This document shows, piece after piece, positions 1 to 6,925 of a stretch of DNA of 20,001 nt (its first letter is position 1; each line of letters opens with the position of its first letter). The stretch is from CBIFWW01 sp966186435 (GTDB taxonomy: Bacteria > Pseudomonadota > Gammaproteobacteria > Enterobacterales > Enterobacteriaceae), in contig CBIFWW010000053.1 of the NCBI GenBank assembly GCA_966186435.1, forward strand, positions 1 to 20,001, in the 5' to 3' direction. The notes under the pieces are model-generated. The model made no database searches and had not been told where the DNA came from. It saw nothing but the letters and a program-made list of their open reading frames with translations. The position numbers and the translations under genes were made by a program.

Positions 1-53
1 TTAACTGGTTCAAAAAATTGTTTCATTTTTGGACATTACCCCCCCTCTGTCGC

Positions 54-81
54 TTGACGCTACCTCTGAATTATCTAAATT
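54..81 (+). promoter_or_regulatory. Candidate sigma-70 promoter upstream of cspD
   Basis: The 167 bp before cspD contain no gene. A TTGACG box at 54-59 is followed after 16 bp by TAAATT at 76-81 (4 of 6 matches to TATAAT). This would start a transcript near position 88 with a leader of about 80 nt. The same stretch probably also carries the promoter of a divergent gene off the left edge (clpS in E. coli): an opposite-strand GATAAT lies at 70-75. Two C-runs (39-45 and 114-119) flank the candidate. The promoter is inferred only from box matches. Confidence 0.35.
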
Positions 82-167
82 GTACAAGCTTGAGTTGGCG
101 AGGTTTTGAACAGCCCCCCTCACCACCGATTCTTTCCACCAAGTAAGATAATGAAGGGTGTCGAGTC

Positions 168-395
168 ATGGAAACGGGTACTGTAAAATGGTTCAACAAC
201 GCCAAAGGGTTTGGGTTTATCTGCCCTGAAGACGGCGGCGAAGATATCTTCGCACATTATTCAACTATCCAGATGGATGGTTACAGAACGCTCAAAGCTG
301 GGCAAATGGTCCGGTTTGATGTGCACCAGGGGCCAAAAGGCAATCACGCCAGTTTGATTATGCCTGTTGAGGTCGCAATAGAAGCCGTAGCCTGA
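168..395 (+). CDS. cspD: Cold-shock-like protein CspD
   Basis: This encodes a 75-residue single cold-shock domain protein (CspD is about 74 residues). The nucleic-acid-binding motifs are visible: KGFGFI (RNP1, residues 13-18) and DIFAHY (RNP2, residues 26-31), after the family opening GTVKWFN. In E. coli, CspD is induced in stationary phase or starvation, binds single-stranded DNA and inhibits replication. It is not cold-induced. The acidic, alanine-rich tail after the domain and the HASLIMPVEV ending are CspD-like rather than CspA-like. A GAAGGG ribosome site lies about 10 nt before the ATG. The location next to macAB, with clpS/clpA expected just outside the left edge, matches E. coli synteny. 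The gene is monocistronic and ends at the terminator at 425-456. Confidence 0.95.
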   Translation: METGTVKWFNNAKGFGFICPEDGGEDIFAHYSTIQMDGYRTLKAGQMVRFDVHQGPKGNHASLIMPVEVAIEAVA

Positions 396-424
396 CTTCT
401 GTTAATTGTGTACATCTCGTGGTC

Positions 425-456
425 AAAATGCCAGCCATCCGGTTGGCATTTTTATT
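425..456. terminator. Bidirectional rho-independent terminator between cspD and macB
   Basis: AAAATGCCA (425-433) pairs with TGGCATTTT (444-452). The stem is extended by G-T, C-G and C-G pairs to a 4-nt loop (437-440). A T-rich run follows on the + strand (449-456), and four Ts follow on the - strand (complement of 425-428). It sits between the convergent cspD and macB ends and can serve both. Confidence 0.85.
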
Positions 457-480
457 TATCCTGCTTTTTGCTAAGCCCGA

Positions 481-2424
481 TTACTCCCGGGCTAACGCAT
501 CCACCGGGCTAAGCCGCGCCGCATTGCGGGCAGGTAACCAGCCAAAAATAACCCCCGTGGCAGTAGAACATAGGAACGCCGTCAGCAGGGCCAGACCAGA
601 GAAGCCAATGTGCCAGCTGGTTAAAAACAGCTGCAACACCACGGCAATCATCACTGACAACCCAACGCCTATCGCCCCACCCACCAGGCAAACCATCACC
701 GCTTCAATCAGAAACTGCTGCAATACGTCGCTGGCGCGAGCGCCAACGGCCATGCGGATACCAATCTCTCTGGTGCGTTCTGTCACCGAAACCAGCATGA
801 TGTTCATCACCCCAATGCCCCCGACTAACAGGGAAATCACCGCGACCATGGTTAAGAACAGCTGTAATGTACGTGTGGTCTGTTCCGCCGTTTTCAACAG
901 CCCGTCCATGTTATAGGTGAAAAAGTCTTTGCTGCCGTGGCGTAATAGCAATAATCGCTCAAGCTGCTGTTCAGCCTGCTTACTGTCGTAGCCATCCTTG
1001 ATGCGCACGGTAATGTTATCCAGCCAGTTCTGAGCTGCAACCCGGCTCGACACGGTAGTCCACGGCATCCACACCCGCAGCACTTTACTGCTGCCGAACA
1101 TGGATTGCTTTTCCCTGGCGACGCCAACGACGGTAGCCGGGGTGTTACCTACCAGCATTACTTCCCCAATCACATTGGCTTTATTGGGAAACAGCTGGCG
1201 TTGAGTATTGCTATCAATCACCACCACCTGCGCGCGGCTATCCAACTGGGCCTGATTAAAGTTACTGCCTTGGCTGAATCTCATGCCATAGACATTGAAA
1301 TAGCCGCTGCTGACCCCGTTAACGGTGGCGGCAGTGTCAATGTTGCCACTACGCAGCCGCAGGCTTTTAGAGATCGATGGCGTGGCGGACAACACCCAGG
1401 GCTGACGGGCGATGGCTTCGAGGTCGGCATAGCGGAGGGCCTGACGGAAGCGCGGGTCGTCGTCACCAAAATCTTTCCCGGGGTATACATCGATAGTATT
1501 AGTCCCAATGGAACGAATATCCGCCAGTACCAGCTGTTTGGCCGCGTCCCCCACCACCACTATCGACACCACCGACGCGATACCGATGATGATGCCTAGC
1601 ATGGTTAACAAGGTGCGCATTTTGCTGGCAGACATCGCTAGCACGGCCATTGAAAATGCCTCCCGGAAGCGGCTTATCGATTGACGCCATGAAGCAGCCA
1701 CCGGGGCATCGCTGGTGACGGCCCGGGCATCGGGGTGCGCTACCGGCGTGGTTTGCTTAACGATCTCGCCATCGCGGATCTCAATCACCCGCTCGGCCAC
1801 GGCAGCCACAGCGGGATCGTGGGTGACGATAATCACCGTGTGGCCCCGCTGGCATAACTCTTTAAGGGTCGCCATCACCTCTTCACCGGAATGGCTGTCC
1901 AGCGCCCCGGTCGGTTCATCGGCGAGGATCACCTGGCCGCCGTTCATCAATGCCCGGGCGATACTTACCCGCTGCTGCTGGCCCCCGGAGAGTTGCGCCG
2001 GGCGATAATTCACCCGCGCTTCCAGCCCCAGTCTACCCAGTAGTGCTGCTGACCGCTGCTGGCGTTCCGCCTTGCTACTCCCGGCATAGACCGCCGGGAC
2101 TTCCACGTTTTGCAGAGCGGTCAGATGGGAAAGTAGATGATAGCGTTGGAAGATAAAACCAAAGTGGTCGCGCCGCAGCCCGGCCAGCTCATCGGGGCTT
2201 AAACCGGCCACATCCACACCGGCAATTTTATAGCTGCCGCCAGAGGGGGTATCCAGACAGCCGAGGATATTCATTAGCGTGGATTTACCGGAGCCTGAGG
2301 CCCCGATGATCGCCACCATTTCGCCAGGGTTAATGGTGAGGGAAATCCCTTTCAGAACCTCCACCTCGCCTTCACCGGAGGGGAAGCGGCGGCTGATGTT
2401 TGTTAGTTCAAGGAGTGCCGTCAT
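481..2424 (-). CDS. macB: Macrolide export ATP-binding/permease protein MacB
   Basis: This encodes a 647-residue inner-membrane ABC half-transporter (E. coli MacB is 648). It works as a dimer with MacA and TolC to move macrolides, enterotoxin and other substrates from the periplasm across the outer membrane by mechanotransmission. The N-terminal ATPase has Walker A GASGSGKST (41-49), signature LSGGQQQR (145-152), Walker B VILADE (165-170) and switch His202. A first membrane helix lies near 270-295, followed by a large periplasmic domain (about 300-520). Three C-terminal helices carry the MacB/FtsX permease fold, with the ERTREIGIRMAVGA segment between helices. The ATG overlaps the macA stop (ATGA) and has GGAGG (2432-2436) 7 nt upstream inside macA, so the two genes are translationally coupled. 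Confidence 0.96.
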   Translation of the reverse strand: MTALLELTNISRRFPSGEGEVEVLKGISLTINPGEMVAIIGASGSGKSTLMNILGCLDTPSGGSYKIAGVDVAGLSPDELAGLRRDHFGFIFQRYHLLSHLTALQNVEVPAVYAGSSKAERQQRSAALLGRLGLEARVNYRPAQLSGGQQQRVSIARALMNGGQVILADEPTGALDSHSGEEVMATLKELCQRGHTVIIVTHDPAVAAVAERVIEIRDGEIVKQTTPVAHPDARAVTSDAPVAASWRQSISRFREAFSMAVLAMSASKMRTLLTMLGIIIGIASVVSIVVVGDAAKQLVLADIRSIGTNTIDVYPGKDFGDDDPRFRQALRYADLEAIARQPWVLSATPSISKSLRLRSGNIDTAATVNGVSSGYFNVYGMRFSQGSNFNQAQLDSRAQVVVIDSNTQRQLFPNKANVIGEVMLVGNTPATVVGVAREKQSMFGSSKVLRVWMPWTTVSSRVAAQNWLDNITVRIKDGYDSKQAEQQLERLLLLRHGSKDFFTYNMDGLLKTAEQTTRTLQLFLTMVAVISLLVGGIGVMNIMLVSVTERTREIGIRMAVGARASDVLQQFLIEAVMVCLVGGAIGVGLSVMIAVVLQLFLTSWHIGFSGLALLTAFLCSTATGVIFGWLPARNAARLSPVDALARE

Positions 2425-3533
2425 TGGGCAGCCTCCGGCGCATTACGGCCAGTGACCACTTCCTCCCCCTCTTCCAGGCCCTGAACCACCTGCACCTGGG
2501 TGTCATTGCGCAGGCCGATGGTGACTTCGCGGTTTTTGGTTTCGCCGTTACGCAGCACGGTAATGTTATAGCGGTTATCCCCCACCGGATCGCCCAGGGC
2601 GCTCAGTGGAATGACAATGGCATCCTTCGCCATGCCCAGTTGGATATGTACCTGAGCGGTCATATTAAGCCGCAGTACGCCCTGGGGGTTAGGCACTTCA
2701 AAACGGGCGTAATAAAAGATGGCGTCGTTGACCTTCTCCGGCGTCGGCAGGATATCTTTCAGCACCCCTCCATAGCGGGTAAGCGGATCGCCCAATACCG
2801 TAAACCAGGCTTTCTGGCCCGGCTTGAGGTGGATCACGTCAGCTTCAGACACCTGTGCTTTTACCAGCATGGTGCTGAGATCGGCCAAGGTCAGAATGTT
2901 AGGGGCCTGTTGGGCAGCAATCACCGTCTGGCCTTGCAGGGTGGTGATTTGGGTTACTTCACCGGCCATCGGGGCCACAATCCGGGTGTAATCGAGGTTG
3001 GTTTTCGCGGTATCCAGCGAAGCCTGGTTACGCTGGATTTGCGCCTCAATGGTGCCGATTTGCGCCTGCTTGACCTTGAATTCTGTGGCGGCCTGGTCCA
3101 AATCCTGGCGCGATACTACCTGGGTCTTTGCCAACGCCTGTTGGCGGCCTAATGTTACGCGGGCCAATTCGGATTGGGCCTGGGCTTGCTGGCGCTGAGC
3201 CTTAAGCTCCATCAATGTGGCCTGGACTTCTTTTATCTGGTTCTGGGCTTGTTCCGGGTCGATTACGCCAAGTAGCTGGCCCTTTTTCACCCGGTCGCCA
3301 ATTTCAACCGTCAGGGATTTAAGCTGGCCGCTTACCTGGGCACCCACATCCACTTTCTGGACGGCATCCAGCTTACCGGTGGCCAACACGCTTTGCTCTA
3401 GCTCACCTTTGCGGGCAATCATGGTCTGGTAATTGGGCGGTGGCGCATTGAGCACCCGCCAGCCCCAAGTCAAGGCGATCAGGGCAACCAGACCAATAGC
3501 GATATAACGTTTTTTGATTTTTCCCTTCAACAT
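2421..3533 (-). CDS. macA: Macrolide efflux periplasmic adaptor MacA
   Basis: This is the membrane-fusion (adaptor) subunit of MacAB-TolC. It stimulates the MacB ATPase and bridges to TolC. One N-terminal membrane anchor follows KKRY (about residues 8-27). Then come a biotinyl-lipoyl half, a long alpha-helical hairpin rich in Q, A, K and E (about 85-165), the second lipoyl half (APMAGEVTQITTLQGQTV), a beta-barrel and the membrane-proximal domain. I take the ATG at 3533 as the start (370 residues; E. coli is 371) because the GGGATAAAGG stretch precedes it. An in-frame ATG at 3548 would add five residues but has no convincing ribosome site. The gene is cotranscribed with macB through a 4-nt overlap. 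In E. coli ybjX lies upstream of macA, but here ybjD follows directly. Confidence 0.95.
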   Translation of the reverse strand: MLKGKIKKRYIAIGLVALIALTWGWRVLNAPPPNYQTMIARKGELEQSVLATGKLDAVQKVDVGAQVSGQLKSLTVEIGDRVKKGQLLGVIDPEQAQNQIKEVQATLMELKAQRQQAQAQSELARVTLGRQQALAKTQVVSRQDLDQAATEFKVKQAQIGTIEAQIQRNQASLDTAKTNLDYTRIVAPMAGEVTQITTLQGQTVIAAQQAPNILTLADLSTMLVKAQVSEADVIHLKPGQKAWFTVLGDPLTRYGGVLKDILPTPEKVNDAIFYYARFEVPNPQGVLRLNMTAQVHIQLGMAKDAIVIPLSALGDPVGDNRYNITVLRNGETKNREVTIGLRNDTQVQVVQGLEEGEEVVTGRNAPEAAQ

Positions 3534-3573
3534 ACCTTTATCCCGCATGCAACACGCTGTGTTCAGGATGCAA

Positions 3574-3579
3574 ACTATA
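3574..3579 (-). promoter_or_regulatory. Candidate -10 box for macAB
   Basis: In the gap between ybjD and macA the - strand reads TATAGT (5 of 6 matches to TATAAT), about 40 nt before the preferred macA start. No good -35 box is found at the usual spacing, so an activator may be needed, or macAB may be read from upstream through ybjD. Confidence 0.3.
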
Positions 3580-3614
3580 AGTTAAACCTGCGCGCAATAG
3601 CTACGTTGCCAGCA

Positions 3615-5273
3615 CTAATCAGCACGGCCCCGGGCCAGCCATAATACCCGCGAGAACATTTTCCGGAGTAATCCGGGCACCGCGTCAACGCCACGCCGGC
3701 CCGCCTCCATTGCTACCTCAATGGCAAGATCCGGCTTGGAGGAGCGGTGAATAGCTTTGATAATCACTCGCCGCATATTCATCGGGGTGCCTTCAGGGAT
3801 TTGCGCCACCCGGAAGAACACCTCCGAAAACCCTTGGCGGAACATAAAGTGTTCCATATCCAGGGCCGGCAAGGTGGTGAGATGCTCACGCACCCGCTGG
3901 CTGTCGTTATCCAGCAGGCTAGTCACGGTAGCAGCATATTTCTTCCCGGCATCATCGCCGTCCACCAACACATGCCATTCAATCCCCATACGGCGGGCGA
4001 ACTTGATTAGCGGCCTTAAGCCTGACTGGGCAAATTCAATTACCTTTACCCCTTCGGCATCAAAGTGGCGCCCGCACTGCCGCGCCAGTTCGTTCATCAC
4101 CCAGACTTCGGTTTCCCCTTCCACCAGCAGCCAGCAGCGTGCAAACAGCGATGAAGCGCGATTAAAACGGATATGGAAGGCGATACGACGGCTGTCTTCC
4201 GCATTCATGCCTCCCGGTCCGAGCCGCCAGGCGGCCACCCGGTTAGATTCCCTGACCAAACGGCAGACCTGCTCCACCGGGGTTAGTGACAGTAACTCCC
4301 CCGAATTAGTAGTAGTGACTTTTTGCAGCGGCATCAGGTTGAGCAGATTCCAGGCCACCGACAGCATAATCGGATGGAGCCGGGTCTCCGGATCTTCGAT
4401 TAACAGCAAAGGCCGGGCATCACGATCCAGCCGTACCGACCCTTTAGCCTGCAACAACGTGGCAAACATCCCCAGCAGGATCATGCGGTGTGAGCGGCTC
4501 TTTGGCTTGTCGATCATCCGGTTGATAACATCGAGATAACGCCAGCTGCGTTGTTCATCATGGGGGCGGCGGCGCATTAACCGCTGATGTGCCCCGGTGG
4601 CCCCTTGTTCAGCAAAATAGTGTTCCAGTAGTTGCACCATGGCCGATAGCCCTTGGCGCAATTGGCTGTCCGTCAAGTTTTGCGGCCGGGACACCAACTC
4701 CTTAGCGAGTAAATCCAGCTGGCGGGCAGTGACTTCGGTTTGCACATCGGATGGGGCCGTACCACTGCGTAGGCGGCGGATAAAGCGGGCATCACGCATC
4801 CGTAACACCGGGTTAAGCCGAGTAATGTGCTGGGCCATCTCATCGATATCATTAAGCTCAATGCCTGCGCCCTCTCCATTGATAAAGCTACGCAGGGTCA
4901 TCACTGTACCGTCTTCTGCCAGTTCCCCCTCCAGCCGGTAGAGAATACGTTTAAAGCTATCCTCGCCGTCGATCCACAACGGGCGTAGGCAGCGGTAGCG
5001 GCGACTAAGATGATGGCCCGGAGCTACTTCGCGCAAGGTCAGTACAATATGGAGGTGGCGCTCGCGGCCTTGGACATCCCCCGGAGGGAAGTAGAAATCA
5101 TCGCGGGTAAAGTGATAGAGGTTTTCAGCGGGGGAGAGCAGCAGCGTCAGAGCATCCAGCAGGCTGGATTTACCCCAGGCGTTTTCACCTATCAAAACAT
5201 TGTTCTGTTCCAACATCAGCGATAATCGGCTAATCCCGCGAAACCCGGCAATCTCAACCCGTTCCAGAAACAT
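3615..5273 (-). CDS. ybjD: OLD-family ATP-dependent endonuclease-like protein YbjD
   Basis: This encodes 552 residues, the same length as E. coli YbjD. The N-terminal ABC-type ATPase has Walker A GENAWGKSS (29-37), which follows the start typical of SMC/RecF/OLD proteins (LERVEIAGFRGI), and Walker B LLLIEDPETRLHP (289-301). The C-terminal TOPRIM domain shows LLVEGETE (catalytic Glu385) and DGDDAGKKY (acidic residues 438-441). This is the layout of the OLD (overcoming lysogenization defect) family, whose members cut DNA and include phage-defence nucleases such as P2 Old and GajA of Gabija. The cellular role of YbjD is not established as far as I know. The segment TTNSGELL (321-328) has Asn where related ATPases carry a switch His (TTHSPELL). 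It is intact and lies divergent from the aqpZ remnant. No helicase or reverse transcriptase partner is adjacent. Confidence 0.9.
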   Translation of the reverse strand: MFLERVEIAGFRGISRLSLMLEQNNVLIGENAWGKSSLLDALTLLLSPAENLYHFTRDDFYFPPGDVQGRERHLHIVLTLREVAPGHHLSRRYRCLRPLWIDGEDSFKRILYRLEGELAEDGTVMTLRSFINGEGAGIELNDIDEMAQHITRLNPVLRMRDARFIRRLRSGTAPSDVQTEVTARQLDLLAKELVSRPQNLTDSQLRQGLSAMVQLLEHYFAEQGATGAHQRLMRRRPHDEQRSWRYLDVINRMIDKPKSRSHRMILLGMFATLLQAKGSVRLDRDARPLLLIEDPETRLHPIMLSVAWNLLNLMPLQKVTTTNSGELLSLTPVEQVCRLVRESNRVAAWRLGPGGMNAEDSRRIAFHIRFNRASSLFARCWLLVEGETEVWVMNELARQCGRHFDAEGVKVIEFAQSGLRPLIKFARRMGIEWHVLVDGDDAGKKYAATVTSLLDNDSQRVREHLTTLPALDMEHFMFRQGFSEVFFRVAQIPEGTPMNMRRVIIKAIHRSSKPDLAIEVAMEAGRRGVDAVPGLLRKMFSRVLWLARGRAD

Positions 5274-5332
5274 GTTTACCCCAGCTATCCATGGCTATCT
5301 ATTCAGCAGTATAGCGGCATCTTTTCTTCAGC

Positions 5333-5764
5333 GTCATTGGTGGGATCGTTGCTGCCGCTATTCTGTATTTAATTGCCAGCGGTCAAACGGGTTTTGATGC
5401 AGCGGCCAGCGGATTTGCGTCTAACGGTTATGGCGAACACTCCCTAGATCATTATTCCATGCTGTCTGCGATGGTAATTGAAATCGTGCTGACCGCTGGT
5501 TTCCTGATTGTGATTATGGGTTTCACCGATAAATTTGCCGCAGCGGGCTTTGCCCCTATTGCTATTGGCCTGGCACTGACCTTGATCCACCTGTTCAGCC
5601 CCCCGGTAACTAACACCTCCGTTAACCCGGCACGCAGCACCTCAGTTGCTATCTTCCAGGGCGGTTGGGCACTGCAACAGCTATGGCTGTTCTGGGTAAT
5701 GCCAATTATTGGCGGTATTCTGGGTGGCCTGGTCTACCGTGGCTTGCTGGAAAAACGCAGCTAA
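5333..5764 (+). pseudogene. aqpZ: aqpZ 5'-truncated remnant (aquaporin Z)
   Basis: The frame encodes the last 143 residues of aquaporin Z, from VIGGIVAAAILYLIASG to LLEKRS. Aligned by eye to E. coli AqpZ (231 residues), it begins at residue 89, and 88 + 143 gives exactly 231. The second pore motif NPARS and the C-terminal helices remain. The first two helices and the first NPA motif are absent. Upstream in the same frame is a TAG at 5312-5314, and no ATG, GTG or TTG occurs between that stop and 5333. The first ATG (5459) is internal and has no ribosome site. The remaining frame has no stop or frameshift, which suggests a recent 5' deletion or an assembly error. A full aqpZ makes a tetrameric inner-membrane water channel. 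This copy cannot form one. Confidence 0.9.
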
Positions 5765-5788
5765 TCACGTAGCAAACCATTGATTACT

Positions 5789-5816
5789 AAGCCTGGAAAT
5801 TGCCGGGCTTTTTTTT
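5789..5816 (+). terminator. Rho-independent terminator after aqpZ remnant
   Basis: AAGCCTGG (5789-5796) pairs with GCCGGGCTT (through 5810) in an 8-bp stem containing one G-T pair and a 6-nt loop. A run of about eight Ts follows (5809-5816). It separates the aqpZ remnant from lysO. Confidence 0.9.
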
Positions 5817-5842
5817 ATCCTTTTTTGCCATTGCTGTGATAG

Positions 5843-5858
5843 TGTGACCGCGCTCACT
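5843..5858 (+). promoter_or_regulatory. CRP-like site upstream of lysO
   Basis: TGTGA (5843-5847), 6 bp, then TCACT (5854-5858) matches the CRP half-sites TGTGA-N6-TCACA at 9 of 10 positions. It ends 26 bp before the lysO ATG. In E. coli lysO is known to respond to ArgP and lysine. CRP control here is inference from the motif alone. Confidence 0.4.
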
Positions 5859-5884
5859 CCATTGTCCTAAAGGAACCGTTTGTC

Positions 5885-6784
5885 ATGCTCTCCGGGTTAA
5901 TGCTTATCCTGATCCCTTTAATCATCGGCTACCTGATTCCACTAAAAAGCCGTTCCATTGCCCAAGTAATAAATCGCCTACTGAGCTGGATTGTCTACAT
6001 TATTTTATTTTTCATGGGGATCAGCCTCGCCTTTCTCGATAATTTGTCGACCAATCTGGTGGCTATTTTTCATTATTCCGCCATCAGTATCATTATCATT
6101 ATGGCGTTTAACATTGCCGCCCTGCTGCTGCTGGAGCGGGTTTATCCGTGGCGCTATAAACATGCGCAGGAGGAGCTACCCTCACGGTTGGCTATGGCCC
6201 TCGACTCGTTAAAATTATGTGGCGTGGTCGTGCTGGGGTTTGTATTAGGGCTGATTGGCCCAGCCTGGCTTATCCACGCCACTGAGGCCAGTGAATATAC
6301 CTTGATATTCCTGCTGCTATTGGTGGGGGTTCAGTTACGCCAAAGCGGGATTTCACTCCGCCATATTTTGCTGAACCGCCGTGGGATGACCATTGCCCTG
6401 GTGGTGACGTTTAGCTCCCTGGCCGCCGGGGTAGTGAACGCCCTGCTCCTTGGCCTGCCGATCAAAGTAGGCATGGCGATGGCTTCTGGCTTTGGCTGGT
6501 ATTCGCTGTCCGGCATCCTGTTGACAGAATCTTTTGGCCCGGTGATTGGGAGCGCCACCTTCTTTAATGACCTCGCCCGTGAGTTGCTGGCAATTATGCT
6601 GATCCCGGCATTAATTCAGCGCAGCCGCTCATCGGCACTGGGGTTATGCGGGGCCACCTCCATGGACTTTACCCTGCCGGTACTACAACGCAGCGGTGGG
6701 GTGGAAATTGTACCCGCAGCGGTAGTTCATGGCTTTGTGCTGAGTTTGCTGGTGCCAATTCTGATGGCGTTTTTCGCCGCCTGA
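5885..6784 (+). CDS. lysO: L-lysine exporter LysO (YbjE)
   Basis: This encodes a 299-residue integral membrane protein, the same length as E. coli LysO/YbjE. It exports L-lysine and confers resistance to the toxic analogue thialysine. Hydrophobic helices run from residue 1 to the end, with short charged loops (for example YKHAQEELPSR near 91-101). The two intramembrane acidic residues reported as essential in E. coli, Glu233 (in ARELL) and Asp261 (in SMDFTLP), are both present at the same numbers. The conserved ASGFGWYSLSG and LTESFGPVIGS segments match the family. An AAAGGA ribosome site precedes the ATG. It is transcribed alone, between the terminators at 5789-5816 and 6791-6819. In E. coli it is activated by ArgP, but I could not identify an ArgP site by eye. 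Confidence 0.95.
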   Translation: MLSGLMLILIPLIIGYLIPLKSRSIAQVINRLLSWIVYIILFFMGISLAFLDNLSTNLVAIFHYSAISIIIIMAFNIAALLLLERVYPWRYKHAQEELPSRLAMALDSLKLCGVVVLGFVLGLIGPAWLIHATEASEYTLIFLLLLVGVQLRQSGISLRHILLNRRGMTIALVVTFSSLAAGVVNALLLGLPIKVGMAMASGFGWYSLSGILLTESFGPVIGSATFFNDLARELLAIMLIPALIQRSRSSALGLCGATSMDFTLPVLQRSGGVEIVPAAVVHGFVLSLLVPILMAFFAA

Positions 6785-6790
6785 TACCTC

Positions 6791-6819
6791 TTTGGCGGTA
6801 CGCCCGTGCCGCCAAATTT
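6791..6819 (+). terminator. Rho-independent terminator after lysO
   Basis: TTTGGCGGTAC (6791-6801) and GTGCCGCCAAA (6806-6816) form an 11-bp stem with one G-T pair and loop GCCC. A short TTTG follows, so the U-tract is brief. The stem is GC-rich and starts 7 bp after the lysO stop codon. Confidence 0.75.
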
Positions 6820-6831
6820 GCGTTACATCAA
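6818..6831 (+). promoter_or_regulatory. FNR-like site upstream of hcp
   Basis: TTGCG-TTAC-ATCAA matches the FNR consensus TTGAT-N4-ATCAA at 8 of 10 positions, with a perfect right half. Its centre is 101 bp before the hcp ATG, about 70 bp before the candidate -10 (TAACCT, 6883-6888) start point. E. coli hcp is FNR-activated under anaerobiosis, which fits. Confidence 0.5.
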
Positions 6832-6890
6832 TCATCCCTTAAGTTCCCACTAAAATCGCTTTCCTCATATTCAGCACAGGAATAACCTTA

Positions 6891-6913
6891 AACATGTATT
6901 TAAAATATAACTT
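6891..6913 (+). promoter_or_regulatory. NsrR binding site at hcp
   Basis: The left half AACATGTATTT (6891-6901) fits the NsrR half-site AAnATGnATTT exactly. After one spacer base the right half AAATATAACTT (6903-6913) is its inverted partner with two mismatches. NsrR is the nitric-oxide-sensing [Fe-S] repressor, and hcp is its best-known target in enterobacteria. The site lies just before the ribosome site (AAGG, 6915-6918), where it would block transcription. Confidence 0.7.
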
Positions 6914-6925
6914 TAAGGTATCATT

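Noticed and set aside
39..121. Two CCCCCCTC runs before cspD
   Set aside because: They are short homopolymer-type runs 75 bp apart with no known meaning. Chance cannot be excluded.
419..916. A 165-codon + strand frame with a hydrophobic start, after cspD
   Set aside because: Its start lies in the cspD/macB terminator and the rest is antisense to macB. The hydrophobic start comes from the hairpin T-run.
2400..3152. A 250-codon + strand frame opposite macA
   Set aside because: It is a shadow of the conserved macA gene, with no ribosome site and no family features.
5459..5764. A short 101-residue membrane gene starting at the ATG in the aqpZ region
   Set aside because: This ATG is internal Met131 of AqpZ, has no ribosome site, and the homology continues upstream. 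It is part of the truncated aqpZ.
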